Both the position numbers and the translations under genes were made by a program. A stretch of DNA of 64,000 nucleotides, taken from NCBI GenBank assembly GCA_002359895.1, contig DEOB01000004.1, positions 62,001 through 126,000 on the forward strand. The letters run 5' to 3'. Of this stretch, positions 41,351 through 50,752 are shown in pieces; position 1 is the first letter of the stretch; each line of letters begins with the position of its first letter. A model generated the notes under the pieces. The model worked only from the letters and a program-made list of their open reading frames with translations. It had not been told where the DNA came from and made no database searches. The stretch is from Stenotrophomonas sp. UBA2629 (GTDB lineage Bacteria; Pseudomonadota; Gammaproteobacteria; Xanthomonadales; Xanthomonadaceae).

Positions 41351-41782
41351 TTACTCCCAGTTACGTGTTGAACGGCCGCGCTTGACCTGCGCGCGTTCTT
41401 TTTTTTGATCCAGACGGCGCAGCTTGGAGCCGTAGGTGGGTTTGGTCGCCACGCGCGGCTTGGGCACCGACAGCCCGGCCTGGATGAAACCCACCAAGCG
41501 GTCACGCGCGTCCTGGCGGTTGCGGTCCTGGGTGCGGAAACGCTGTGCGTCGATCACCAGCACGCCTTCGCCGGTCATGCGCCGGTCGCGGCGGGCCAGC
41601 AGGCGCTCACGCAAGGGCTCAGGCAGCGACGGTGAGCTGGCCACGTCAAAACGCAGCTCCACTGCCGTGGAGACCTTGTTGACGTTCTGCCCGCCGGCGC
41701 CACTGGCGCGCACAAAGCGTTCGACGATCTCCGTTTCCGGTATCGCCAAATGTTCGGAGATTTCGATCAGGCCTGCTCCCAT
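41351..41782 (-). CDS. arfB: Alternative ribosome-rescue factor ArfB (YaeJ)
   Basis: A codon-independent peptidyl-tRNA hydrolase that frees ribosomes stalled at messenger ends lacking a stop codon. The 143-residue protein contains the catalytic GGQ within ASGAGGQNVNKVSTAVEL and a basic, disordered C-terminal tail (KLRRLDQKKERAQVKRGR) that inserts in the messenger channel. This length and tail separate it from RF1 and RF2. Followed almost directly by the acyltransferase gene. Confidence 0.93.
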   Translation of the reverse strand: MGAGLIEISEHLAIPETEIVERFVRASGAGGQNVNKVSTAVELRFDVASSPSLPEPLRERLLARRDRRMTGEGVLVIDAQRFRTQDRNRQDARDRLVGFIQAGLSVPKPRVATKPTYGSKLRRLDQKKERAQVKRGRSTRNWE

Positions 41783-41883
41783 AGCGGCGCATTGTAAGCG
41801 CCACGGGGGCTGGAATTCCGTGTACCCGGCATGCCACGGGCAGCTACCGCGCAGTACGCCTGCCCCGCTTCATCGGCGCAGGC

Positions 41884-42819
41884 TCAGTCCCACGCCTGCG
41901 CCGCCCAGCGCCGGTATGCCCGGTAATGGTGGACCGCAAAGCCTGCAAATGCAGGCTCGCGGCGCAGGGCACGCTCCACCTTGCGCACCTCCTGCTCGAA
42001 CACCTTTGGCCCTTCTTCGTAGAAAGTGACCTTGTTGATGTCATTGGAAGACACCTCCAGGCCGATCACCACCTTCTTGTCGACACGGTTGGCGTAGGCA
42101 ATCTCGCTGGTCGCGTGCGAGAGGATGCTGTCGCTGCCCTCGGCCTTGTCGCGGTAGTCCATCAGCGCCACGTAGTCGTACAGGTCGATGGTGTGCTCGC
42201 TGACCGGGCGGCGGGCGCCCTTCCACTCCAGCTCGATGCCGTCCAGCCAAAAGGGAATCGCCGGGCCCACCGCCAGCGTGGCGCCGTGCTCACGTTTGAT
42301 TTTCATCAGCGCATCGCTCATGTCCAGAAAGCCAATCAACAGGCTTTCGCGGGTGTCGTCATCCCATTGGTCGAGGATGTGCGGCTCGATGTCCAGGTTG
42401 ACGCCATCAAAGCGTGCGTTCTGCGGCGCGGCAGCGTTGTATTCCACCACGCGACGGAACATCGCCTCGGCCTGGGCACGGTGTGAGGGCAGCACGTAGT
42501 TTTCGGTATTGAGATAGGCCGAGCCCAGCAGTGCGTACACCTTCATGCGCTTGGCATGCATCTGGCTGATGAAGTCGCGGTACAGCTGCGGCTGGTCAAC
42601 GATGAGGTTGCGGCCCTTGAACGCATCGGCGTACAGATACACCGTGTCGATCTGCTGCGATTTCAGATACGTCACCGCTTCTGCGGCAACCGCTGGGTCT
42701 TCCACCATCGCGTAGGATTCTGCTTCCCACGTCCAGATGGCGCGGCTTGCCGATGCCATCGTGGCGACGGGCAACATACACAGCAACAGCAGCAGACTCA
42801 GACGTGACACAGGCATCAT
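41884..42819 (-). CDS. Secreted TIM-barrel-like hydrolase of a polysaccharide operon
   Basis: A 311-residue exported protein with signal peptide MMPVSRLSLLLLLCMLPVAT (cleavage near ASA-S). The mature part looks like an (alpha/beta)8 barrel: TYLKSQQIDTVYLYADAFKG, KVYALLGSAYLN, and FDGVNLDIEPHILDQWD, where the acidic DIEP at a strand end resembles the catalytic strand of glycoside hydrolase clans such as GH18 or GH-like chitinase folds. Substrate unknown. It is the last gene of the operon starting at 49065 and overlaps the phosphotransferase gene by four bases (ATGA), suggesting trimming or turnover of the polymer made there. Confidence 0.72.
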   Translation of the reverse strand: MMPVSRLSLLLLLCMLPVATMASASRAIWTWEAESYAMVEDPAVAAEAVTYLKSQQIDTVYLYADAFKGRNLIVDQPQLYRDFISQMHAKRMKVYALLGSAYLNTENYVLPSHRAQAEAMFRRVVEYNAAAPQNARFDGVNLDIEPHILDQWDDDTRESLLIGFLDMSDALMKIKREHGATLAVGPAIPFWLDGIELEWKGARRPVSEHTIDLYDYVALMDYRDKAEGSDSILSHATSEIAYANRVDKKVVIGLEVSSNDINKVTFYEEGPKVFEQEVRKVERALRREPAFAGFAVHHYRAYRRWAAQAWD

Positions 42820-45182
42820 GGCGGGCTTCCGGTTGCGGGAGTGGCATCCACAGGCAGGCGATAACGGCCTTGGCCGATGGCCTTGCCGGTGTTGGGGTCG
42901 GACGGGAGCACCGAGACATAGCAGCGGCCACCGCAGTCCTGCGGTTGGCGTAGCCGCAGTTGCACCTGCTGGCGGCCGTTGGCCTGCAGCTGCAACGCGC
43001 TGCCATACACTTCCTGCAGCTCGCGGCCATCCTCGCTGGCCATCACCGCCAGTGGCACGAAGGTGCGACTGGGTGTGCCGTCACCATTGCTGAAAACCGC
43101 CGTCAACTGCACGCCGTCGGCAGCCGCAGCCAGCTGCGCCGAGTCCAGTGTCAGCCCGTGCGCGGTCGGTGCGACAACCGCCATTGGCGCTGCCTGCTCG
43201 CTGACTTGATACGCCACCAACGTCGGTTCGCCGCCCTCCGGCGTCAACGCGCCGCGCTGGATGAAAATCGCATTGGCCTGCGTGTAACGCTGCAGACGCT
43301 GCGTCATCCACGCCTGCACGGCCGCGTCGTCGGCCGGTGACAGATGCATGCCTTCCTGCAAGGCGTACAACTTTCCATCACGCAGCCACCAGCGGTCGGC
43401 AAGATATTCCGGTGCGCTGGTTTTGGTCTGCTTCAACGGCAGCTGGTGGATGTTGCGGAAGCTTTCATTCATGTCCAGGCCGCTGCCCAACCACGGCGTG
43501 CGCGCGGGACGTTGCAGCCCATAGGTGTTGGACAGCAATGCCATCAGCGACGGGGTGACATCCAACTGCGACGACACCGCCGCGATGCGCTTGGGCTGCT
43601 TGAGCAGCGGCGAGAAGATGATCAGGGGGACGTGATAACGATCCAGGTGCTCGCCCATCGGGATTTCCGGCAGGCGGTGGTCGCCGGTGACGACAAAAAT
43701 CGTATTGGCATACCAGGGCGTGCTGGCCACCGATTCAAAGTAACGCCGCAATTGATCGTCGGTGTACAGGATGGTGCTGTAGATGTCCGCATTGGCGCGG
43801 TAAGCCGCCAGCTGCGTGTCGGCAACACGCAGTTCACCCAACCGCTTCTCGAAGCGCGTGCGATACGCATCCTGCCCAGGGAACTCGTAGCTGGTGTGCA
43901 TGGAGATGGTCTGTATCGCCATGGCGAACGGCGCGCGCATCTGGTTGTTGTCCGCCAGTACCCGCGACACCAGCTCTTTGTCCGGGTAACCCCAGGCACT
44001 GAACGGGTTGCGCTGGTAGCCGTTCCCAAAGGTGGTCATGTCCACAATCTGCCGTACCTGCTGCAGTTGCAGATAACCGCGCTCGTTGTCGAATGCGGTG
44101 TCCGTGCCGTTGTAGAACGCGGTGTGATAGCCCTGCTTGCCCAATACGCTGAACAGACCAGGGTGTGGCGGCATGCGTTCGCCCAAGGCGGTGAAGCCTT
44201 CTTCGGCGAACGGTGCCGAGCCAAACAATGTCGGCAACACACCGAAGGTGCGGCCCTGGTTGGCGAGGAAGTTGTCGAAGTACAGGCTGCGCGTAGCCAG
44301 TTCATCAAGAAACGGCGTGAAACTGCCCAACGTTGCCTGCGGCCCGGAGAACGAACGCCCCAGGCCTTCGACCACAATCACCACCACGTTCGGCGGTCTG
44401 CCGTCGCCGGTTGGCTGGAAGCTGGGCCCCAATGCATCGGGCGTCTGTTCCGGATGCAGGAACGGAAATGCTGGATCCAGCGGTGCTTCATCCGTGGTGC
44501 CTGCTGCAGCGACGGGTAGCACCTGCACGTCGTCACCCGACCAGCGCCGCACATCACCACTGAACCAAGCCAGCTTGTTGCAGGCCAGGTCGCGCGCGGC
44601 TTCATCTTTCAACGTACCGGCACCCACCGGCAACGGCACCAACCAGACCAGCAGCCCTGCGACCAGCAGAACCGTGGTCCACATGCTGGAGCCACGTGCG
44701 TCACGCCGCGCCCACCACCACAGGCCTGCCCACAACACTGCAACCGGCAGAACCAATGCCAACACGTTGCGCGGATTGAACGGCGTGCCATCAGCCAAGG
44801 TGGTGCGGATTTCGGCAAGGCTATAGCCAAACACGTCCGCACCGAGCGGCACGTGGGCTACCTGGTAATACTGGTCAAGCAACGCCTGCACGGCGATGAA
44901 CAACGACCACAGCAGCGCCACGGCTACGCCACGCCACCTGTTGTTCTTCATGCCCAGCAACGGCAGTGACAGCAACAGCAGAATCGGCACCACGCGCAGC
45001 AACACCAACAAGGCCTGTGCCAAGGCGACGCCGGCGATGCTCCACTTCTGGCTGCCATCCCACGTGGCGCCCGCAACGCCATTGATCACCGCACCAACAA
45101 CCAGCATTCCCTGCGCCAGCAACAGCGCAGGGAATGCGGAAGAAAAACGCGACCACGCGCTGCCGCTCTGTGGCTGATTCAT
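42816..45182 (-). CDS. LtaS-like membrane sulfatase-fold phosphotransferase
   Basis: A 788-residue membrane enzyme. The N-terminal 190 residues carry about five transmembrane helices; the rest is a periplasmic sulfatase-fold domain like lipoteichoic acid synthase. Active-site elements are Glu272 (VVIVVEGLG), the nucleophile Thr312 (NQGRTFGVLPTLFGS) and Asp501-His502 (VTGDHRLPEIP). It has a further 200-residue C-terminal region not in LtaS. In Gram-negative bacteria such proteins add phosphoglycerol or phosphoethanolamine to glycans. GGAGG lies eight bases before ATG 45182, favoured over ATG 45188. Its position between barrel and hydrolase genes suggests it decorates the operon's polysaccharide. 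Confidence 0.8.
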   Translation of the reverse strand: MNQPQSGSAWSRFSSAFPALLLAQGMLVVGAVINGVAGATWDGSQKWSIAGVALAQALLVLLRVVPILLLLSLPLLGMKNNRWRGVAVALLWSLFIAVQALLDQYYQVAHVPLGADVFGYSLAEIRTTLADGTPFNPRNVLALVLPVAVLWAGLWWWARRDARGSSMWTTVLLVAGLLVWLVPLPVGAGTLKDEAARDLACNKLAWFSGDVRRWSGDDVQVLPVAAAGTTDEAPLDPAFPFLHPEQTPDALGPSFQPTGDGRPPNVVVIVVEGLGRSFSGPQATLGSFTPFLDELATRSLYFDNFLANQGRTFGVLPTLFGSAPFAEEGFTALGERMPPHPGLFSVLGKQGYHTAFYNGTDTAFDNERGYLQLQQVRQIVDMTTFGNGYQRNPFSAWGYPDKELVSRVLADNNQMRAPFAMAIQTISMHTSYEFPGQDAYRTRFEKRLGELRVADTQLAAYRANADIYSTILYTDDQLRRYFESVASTPWYANTIFVVTGDHRLPEIPMGEHLDRYHVPLIIFSPLLKQPKRIAAVSSQLDVTPSLMALLSNTYGLQRPARTPWLGSGLDMNESFRNIHQLPLKQTKTSAPEYLADRWWLRDGKLYALQEGMHLSPADDAAVQAWMTQRLQRYTQANAIFIQRGALTPEGGEPTLVAYQVSEQAAPMAVVAPTAHGLTLDSAQLAAAADGVQLTAVFSNGDGTPSRTFVPLAVMASEDGRELQEVYGSALQLQANGRQQVQLRLRQPQDCGGRCYVSVLPSDPNTGKAIGQGRYRLPVDATPATGSPP

Positions 45183-45197
45183 CTGCATGGCCTCCGC

Positions 45198-46493
45198 TTA
45201 CCAGCGCGTGTACAGCGAGAACGAGAAACGCTGCTCGTCGTAACCGCCGTCATCGTCGGCATAGCCGGCACCCACCTTGAAGCCCCATTGCGGGGCGAAG
45301 TAGTGCTTCCACGCGACACCAATGGCGGCATTGCTGTCGCGCACCACGCTGCCAAAGCGGTCCATGTCGGTACTGCGGCCGCTGCTGACGCTCAGCTCCA
45401 GATAGTCGTCGGCATTGCCGTTGTAGTAATTGCGCAGCAGCACGCGGTGACTCCAGCTGCCCGAACCCACACCCGGCACATGCTGCAGCTTGTAGCGCCC
45501 GTACCAATTGCCGACATAGCGACCCACACCGATGCCGTAAAACTCCGTGTCACCGGAGAAGCGCAGGTGATCGACGCTGGCCGAGAGCTCCCAACCGCTG
45601 CCGACACCCTGAAATACTTCCACACGCCACGCCTGGCGCGGCAGCATGCCGTTGGAGGGCCCATGCTGGTACCGCAGATTGGTGTACGCACGCGACCACA
45701 GCGGCGCATAGCCATCCAGTGCCCAGGCAACGTCGCTGTCGCCAAAGTGATCGGCACGCAGCAACTCAAGCCCCAACGAGCCACGGCTGAACTGGCGGCG
45801 CACGGTGAGGTCGTTGTCATTCCAGCTTTCGCGGTCACCGCTGAAACCGGTGTGATCCCAGCCCGCACTCGCGCTCCACAGATAGCCACCACCTGCCACC
45901 ACATCCGGATTGGCCATGCGTGGCAACAGGCTCTGCTGCAGACTGGCCACTTCGGCGGGGTCAGCGCCCAACGTGGCTGCCGTATCAAAGTCGGTGCGTG
46001 CCGCTGCAAACTGGCCGGCATCACGCAACGCACGTCCACGTGCGATGCGCGCCTGCGCATCCTGCGGGGCAAGTTCCACCCAACGCGTATACGCTTCCAG
46101 CGCCTGCTGGGGACGGTCGCTCCAACGATAGGTGTCACCCAGCGCCGACCACGCATCCGCATACGTCGGACTGTTCTGCACGACGGTTTTCAGGTCGCTT
46201 TCGGCGGCGGCGTATTGTCCGTCCCACGCATAGGTGCGCCCACGTGCCAACAGCAGATCGCCATTGCCGGGGTGTTCGGCCAGCAATGCGGTGTAGCGCT
46301 CGATGGCCTGCGTGCGCTGCCCGCCCGTAGCGAGCTCACGCACCTGCAGCATCTGCGTGGTCAATGCATCCGGCTCGGCGTCCTGCGCCATCAACGGCAA
46401 CGGGCATGCAACGCATGCGAGCAACAGCCACGTGTGTAATGAAGTGCGCGACCCACGGTGCATTGCTGCGTTCAAATCCTGCTTGCGACTCAT
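45198..46493 (-). CDS. TPR protein with YaiO-type outer-membrane barrel
   Basis: A 431-residue exported protein. After the signal segment (TWLLLACVACPLPLMAQ, about 21-37) come four or so TPR-like repeats (about 45-190: LLLARGRTYAWDGQYAAA, AWSALGDTYRWSDRPQQAL), then a 230-residue antiparallel beta region with alternating aromatic residues ending in FSLYTRW, a terminal aromatic as required for outer-membrane barrels. This arrangement matches YaiO-family proteins, paired in E. coli with the glycosyltransferase YaiP. It overlaps the glycosyltransferase gene by four bases. Likely role: periplasmic scaffold and outer-membrane port for the glycan. Confidence 0.8.
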   Translation of the reverse strand: MSRKQDLNAAMHRGSRTSLHTWLLLACVACPLPLMAQDAEPDALTTQMLQVRELATGGQRTQAIERYTALLAEHPGNGDLLLARGRTYAWDGQYAAAESDLKTVVQNSPTYADAWSALGDTYRWSDRPQQALEAYTRWVELAPQDAQARIARGRALRDAGQFAAARTDFDTAATLGADPAEVASLQQSLLPRMANPDVVAGGGYLWSASAGWDHTGFSGDRESWNDNDLTVRRQFSRGSLGLELLRADHFGDSDVAWALDGYAPLWSRAYTNLRYQHGPSNGMLPRQAWRVEVFQGVGSGWELSASVDHLRFSGDTEFYGIGVGRYVGNWYGRYKLQHVPGVGSGSWSHRVLLRNYYNGNADDYLELSVSSGRSTDMDRFGSVVRDSNAAIGVAWKHYFAPQWGFKVGAGYADDDGGYDEQRFSFSLYTRW

Positions 46494-48007
46494 GAGTTGG
46501 CGCCCCCCTGATCTGCGCCTTTGTCCGGAGCCGATGCGGCACCGGCCGTTGCTACGTTCTGCCAGGAGCCATCACGATTGATCCGCCCCCAGCTATGGCG
46601 TGCTTTCTTGCGACTGAGCAGCCAACCCAGCGTGCCGCTGAAGCGCCACATCGAATTCATCTGCCGGTAGCCGAAGTTTTCCAGCACCGCGACAAGGAAC
46701 AGACGCAGCTGCTGCGATGGCTTGGTGAACAGCCCGAACGAAAGTTCTTCCAGCAGCATGGCGTTCACCGACAACAGGATGCCCATGCCCACCGCCGCGG
46801 CCAGGAACACCAGAAACACCTCCAGCTGCACCAGCCCGACCAGCGCCAGCACGATCATCGACACGTAGCCCACCACTTCAATCAGCGGCCCAATGAACTC
46901 AAACAGCAGCATGAAAGGAAACGCCACCCAGCCCGGCGTGCCACCACGGCGGTTGAACATCAGGCCGATGTTCGACCACAGGCTTTCGGCAAGGCCGCGT
47001 TGCCAACGCACGCGTTGATTGCGCAGCGAGGCGATGTCCGACGGCGCTTCGGTCCAGCACACCGGGTCGGGCACGAACACGATGCGGTAATCACGCTCTT
47101 CTTCACGCAGATTGCGGTGCAGGCGGATCACCAGATCCATGTCCTCGCCAACGGTGTCCACGCGGTAACCACCGATGGCGACCACGCGCTCCTTGTAGAA
47201 CACACCAAACGCGCCGGAGATGATCAGCAGGGCGTTCATCGGCGACCAGCCCATGCGCCCGAACAGGAACGCACGCAGGTATTCCACCAACTGGAAGCTG
47301 GGCAGCAGCTTGGTCGGCAGGCCTACCTTGGACAACATGCCATCGGTAACCGTGCAGCCATTGAGCACACGCACCACGCCACCGCTGGCGACCACGCGGC
47401 GGTCTTCCAGAAACGGCCGCACCACCCGCGACAGGCTCTCCGGCTGCAGGATGCTGTCGGCATCCATCACGCAGAACAGCGGGTAGCGTGCGCAGTTGAT
47501 ACCGGCATTGATCGCATCGGCCTTGCCGCCGTTTTCCTTGTCCACCATGTGCACACGCGGGAAACGCGCCGATGCATAAACGCCGTTGACCGTTTGGGTG
47601 GGCAGGCGCGCACGGTAGGCTTCGGGCACTTTCACCAGGCCGAAAGCTTCAATCAACGCCTCGCGCGTGGCGTCGTTGGAGCCGTCGTTGACCACCACGA
47701 TCTCAAACTCGGGGTAGTGCGTGCGCAGCAGCGAGCGCACCGAGGAAACCACGGATTTCGCCTCGTTGTACGCGGGCAGCACGATGCTCACCGGCGGTTG
47801 GTAGTCGCGCAGCGCCGGTGGCAGATAGTTGGCGCGGTACTCGCGCATGTAGCGCACGATCTGGTAAGCCGAGATGTAGTTGAGCAGAAGATAGGCCAGG
47901 TTGATCGCCACGAAATAGGCCATGAAAAACCACTGCATCGACGCCGCAACCTGGATCCACGGCACCTGCTGCAGATAGGTGACAAAGGTCTGCCAATAGC
48001 CGCTCAT
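46490..48007 (-). CDS. Processive family-2 glycosyltransferase, membrane bound
   Basis: A 505-residue inner-membrane synthase in the HasA/PgaC/cellulose-synthase-like group. An N-terminal helix (about 22-45) precedes the GT2 domain with VSIVLPAYNEAKS, VVVNDGSNDATRE, CVMDADSIL (DxD), DTVGEDMDLVIRL (TED-like base) and QRVRWQRG (QxxRW), the mark of processive beta-glycan synthases. Three or more C-terminal helices follow. ATG 48007 overlaps the upstream TGA (ATGA). It probably polymerises and extrudes a glycan; the sugar donor cannot be inferred. No PilZ domain is visible, so c-di-GMP control, if any, is indirect. Confidence 0.87.
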   Translation of the reverse strand: MSGYWQTFVTYLQQVPWIQVAASMQWFFMAYFVAINLAYLLLNYISAYQIVRYMREYRANYLPPALRDYQPPVSIVLPAYNEAKSVVSSVRSLLRTHYPEFEIVVVNDGSNDATREALIEAFGLVKVPEAYRARLPTQTVNGVYASARFPRVHMVDKENGGKADAINAGINCARYPLFCVMDADSILQPESLSRVVRPFLEDRRVVASGGVVRVLNGCTVTDGMLSKVGLPTKLLPSFQLVEYLRAFLFGRMGWSPMNALLIISGAFGVFYKERVVAIGGYRVDTVGEDMDLVIRLHRNLREEERDYRIVFVPDPVCWTEAPSDIASLRNQRVRWQRGLAESLWSNIGLMFNRRGGTPGWVAFPFMLLFEFIGPLIEVVGYVSMIVLALVGLVQLEVFLVFLAAAVGMGILLSVNAMLLEELSFGLFTKPSQQLRLFLVAVLENFGYRQMNSMWRFSGTLGWLLSRKKARHSWGRINRDGSWQNVATAGAASAPDKGADQGGANS

Positions 48008-49065
48008 GTCATGCTCCTCAAACCATGCTCGGCCAGTACCTGGTCGATGATGTCGCGCCCATAGGGATCGCTTTGCCGTTGCTGCATCGCGCGCATCGCT
48101 TCCACACCCTTGCCCGACAAAGCCAGCAGCGCCTGCGCGGTGCGGTACCGCACCCACCACACACTGTCAGCCAGCAAAGGCTCCAGACGCCCAGTGTCAG
48201 CGGCCTCACCAATGCGGCCCAGGGCCGCGGCCGCATGCATGCGCACATGCCAACGCGAGGCAGCCAGGAAGCCGATCACCCGCTCGCGATCCTGCTTTTC
48301 ATGCACCAGCTGCAGGCACACCGAAATGATGTGGTCATCCACATGCCCGTCCAGCAGCTGGCGCACCACCTCGGCAGCACGCTTTGCATCGATGTCGGCC
48401 AGAAAGCGCACCAGCTTCACCGTGGTGTCGGCATTGGCGCGCAGCAGCGCATTGCCGATTTCGCGTGCGGCACTGCCGTCGACGTTTTCGGCCAGAATGC
48501 GCGCCACACTGCCGGGCACCCAGTCGGTACGTTCCGTGATCATCGGCACGAACATCGACATGGCACGGGGGGGATCCACCTGCGCCAACGCGCGCGCCGC
48601 GCACAGTGAGACGATGGGGCTGCGGTCGCTCAGGAAAGGCGACAGCACATCAAACAGCCGCCGGTCATGCAGATGGCCCAACGCGATGATGGTCATCGCG
48701 CGGTCGTGGTAGCTGCCACGCAACATGCGTTCAGACACCTCTTCCAGACCTACGCGTTGACCCAGCGCGGCAAGGCGGCGCGAGTCGGCCTCCAGCAGTG
48801 AATCGTGGGCGCTGTTCCAGGCCTCGATGAAACCGGCCACCTCGCCATGCTGCAGGCGCCGCCCTTTGAACGCCTCCCCCTGCAGCTCCCGTTGGATGAC
48901 CTGTGCCCAGTACTGCCGGGCCTGCGCATCGCGCTGTTCCCGCCGTTGTGCACGGATACGCAGCACCACGATGATTGCCAGCAGTACACATGCCAGCAAC
49001 AGCGTCAGTACCGCCACCCAGCCGGCGACGACCAGTACCGTTGATTGATTGGATAACGCGTACAT
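48004..49065 (-). CDS. Membrane protein with HEAT-like repeats, first gene of the polysaccharide operon
   Basis: A 353-residue protein with a transmembrane helix near the start (TVLVVAGWVAVLTLLLACVL, about 8-30), a basic charged stretch (RIRAQRREQRDAQARQ), and cytosolic alpha-helical repeats of HEAT/PBS-lyase type, e.g. RSPIVSLCAARALAQVD, SRWHVRMHAAAALGRIG and DSVWWVRYRTAQALLAL. Likely a scaffold or activator for the glycosyltransferase encoded next, with which it overlaps by four bases. ATG 49065 begins just before the helix; the frame to 49194 extends into spacer. I know no characterised homologue. Confidence 0.75.
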   Translation of the reverse strand: MYALSNQSTVLVVAGWVAVLTLLLACVLLAIIVVLRIRAQRREQRDAQARQYWAQVIQRELQGEAFKGRRLQHGEVAGFIEAWNSAHDSLLEADSRRLAALGQRVGLEEVSERMLRGSYHDRAMTIIALGHLHDRRLFDVLSPFLSDRSPIVSLCAARALAQVDPPRAMSMFVPMITERTDWVPGSVARILAENVDGSAAREIGNALLRANADTTVKLVRFLADIDAKRAAEVVRQLLDGHVDDHIISVCLQLVHEKQDRERVIGFLAASRWHVRMHAAAALGRIGEAADTGRLEPLLADSVWWVRYRTAQALLALSGKGVEAMRAMQQRQSDPYGRDIIDQVLAEHGLRSMT

Positions 49066-49317
49066 CGGACTGCCCCATTCCCCTGTGTGCTTCCAAGAGC
49101 GCGGCGTCCTCTCCGCACTCCCCCTGTTGGCATCACTGGAAGACTGGGCGCCCAGCAAGTGTGATGCGTATCGCACTTTTAAGGGTACAGACACGAAACT
49201 GCCATGTTTTTCTGATAAGCGGCGAGCACATCAGTACATTTCAAATAAAAACATGCACTTAGCATTCCGTCCGGACGCCATTCGTCAGCCGCGCTGGCGG
49301 GCTGCCGCGCGAATTGG

Positions 49318-49344
49318 TTGACAACAGCCCAAGCTCGCTATGCT
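49318..49344 (+). promoter_or_regulatory. Possible promoter for the DUF2059 gene
   Basis: TTGACA at 49318-49323 and TATGCT at 49339-49344, spaced by 15 bases, which is shorter than ideal. It lies about 30 bases before the gene's start. The rest of the 309-base divergent gap (49066-49374) is AT-rich in its middle and presumably holds the polysaccharide operon promoter, which I could not pin down. Confidence 0.4.
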
Positions 49345-49374
49345 CAACCCCTCTTCATCACCCGAGGTGGTCCC

Positions 49375-49908
49375 ATGGCTCATCGCACCCGCACGTCTCC
49401 GCTCAGCCGCCTGTTGCTGACCGCCACGCTGATGCTGGGCAACATTGCAGTGGCCGTGGCGGCGACGCCTTCGGACAGTGACATCAACCGCCTGCTTGCC
49501 GCCTCGCGCGCGCAGAGCATGCTGGATGCGATGCTGCCGCAGATGGAAGCCATGCAGGCACAGCAGTTCGCACAGCTGACGCAGGCGCAGTCGTTCAACC
49601 CCGAGCAGAAAGAGCGCGTGCAGCGCATCCAGCAGCGCACCTCGCAGACATTGCGCGAGGCGTTGGCGTGGTCACAGCTGCGGCCGATGTATGTGGACCT
49701 GTACAAGCAGTCCTTCTCGAAAGAGGACGTGCTGGCCATGGCCGAGTTCTACGAGAGCCCGGCCGGCCAAAGCCTGCTCGACAAAACGCCGGGCCTGATG
49801 CAGAACCTGATGGTTGCCATCCAGCAGAAGATGAATCCACTGCTGGCCAACCTGCAGAAAGATCTGGAACAGATCGTCAATGAAGGCGACAAGCCCGTTG
49901 GAAAATAA
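49375..49908 (+). CDS. Exported DUF2059 protein
   Basis: A 177-residue protein with signal peptide (SRLLLTATLMLGNIAVAVAA, about 11-30) and an all-alpha DUF2059 domain, recognisable by LRPMYVDLYKQSFSKEDVLAMAEFYE-type residues (split: LRPMYVDLYK, FSKEDVLAMAEFYESPAGQ). Periplasmic, function unknown in the family. ATG 49375 has GAGGTGG close upstream. Divergent from the polysaccharide operon. Confidence 0.87.
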   Translation: MAHRTRTSPLSRLLLTATLMLGNIAVAVAATPSDSDINRLLAASRAQSMLDAMLPQMEAMQAQQFAQLTQAQSFNPEQKERVQRIQQRTSQTLREALAWSQLRPMYVDLYKQSFSKEDVLAMAEFYESPAGQSLLDKTPGLMQNLMVAIQQKMNPLLANLQKDLEQIVNEGDKPVGK

Positions 49909-50002
49909 GCTCTGACAGGCAGGTGATCGCAGGCCAGGTGGACGGCAGTACCGCCGCTCGTCGGTGGTACGTCACGCGCTGCAGTTCAGGCGCAGCGCCT
50001 GC

Positions 50003-50752
50003 TCAGCTGCTGCTGTTTTCCAGTGTCCAGCCAAACAGATCCATCGCTTTCTGGAACTCGCGATCCAGCGGTGCACACACCTCCACGCGCTCGCCTTGAT
50101 GCGGGTGCGGGAAGCCCAGCCGCTCGGCGTGCAGCAGCATGCGGTGCACACCCTGCATGCGGAAGCTGCGGTTGTGCCGGCCATCGCCGTGGCTGGTGTC
50201 GCCGATCAGGTGATGGAACAGATGCTTGAGATGCCGGCGAATCTGCCGGAAGCGCCCGGTCTGCGGCTGGCAGCGCAGCAACGCATAGCGTGAGGTGGGG
50301 AAACCATTGGACGGAATCGCCAGCTCGCCGGTCAACAAGGTCTGGAAATGGGTGATGGCCTGCTTTTTCACCGGCTTGCCGGGGCCGCCGTCCAGATCGT
50401 GATCGACGGTGAACGCCTGCTCGGCCGGCCAGCCACGACAGATGGCCAGGTAATCCTTGCTCACCTCGCCGCCCATCAGCGCCTTGCCCAGCGCGCTGGC
50501 GGTTTCGCGGTCAAACGCCAGCAGCAGGCAGCCGCTGGTGGCGCGGTCCAAGCGGTGCACCAGGAAGATCGGCCTGCCCAGCTGCTCACGCAGCCGGTCG
50601 GCCAGAAAGTCATCCTCGCCACGCGCCAACTTGCTGTCATGGACCATCAAACCGGCAGGCTTGTTGACCACGGCCAGCCACTGGTCTTGGTACAACAGCG
50701 GCAGCGGCTCGAAGACGACGGCCGCTTCCGCGCTTTCCAGCACATCGCTCAT
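50003..50752 (-). CDS. truC: RluA-family pseudouridine synthase (TruC-like)
   Basis: Isomerises a uridine to pseudouridine; TruC acts on tRNA position 65. The 249-residue protein shows VVNKPAGLMVH and the catalytic Asp in HRLDRATSGCLL, followed by SKDYLAICRG and GRFRQIRRHLKH, the usual RluA-family order. Without an S4 domain and at this length it fits TruC better than RluC or RluD. Its ATG overlaps the ubiB stop by four bases, so it is translated with the ubiquinone genes, a linkage that is odd in function. ATG 50752 preferred over the longer frame. Confidence 0.88.
   Translation of the reverse strand: MSDVLESAEAAVVFEPLPLLYQDQWLAVVNKPAGLMVHDSKLARGEDDFLADRLREQLGRPIFLVHRLDRATSGCLLLAFDRETASALGKALMGGEVSKDYLAICRGWPAEQAFTVDHDLDGGPGKPVKKQAITHFQTLLTGELAIPSNGFPTSRYALLRCQPQTGRFRQIRRHLKHLFHHLIGDTSHGDGRHNRSFRMQGVHRMLLHAERLGFPHPHQGERVEVCAPLDREFQKAMDLFGWTLENSSS

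Noticed and set aside
45183..45188. ATG 45188 as start of the LtaS-like gene
   Set aside because: The GGAGG ribosome site would be only two bases away; ATG 45182 gives the usual eight.
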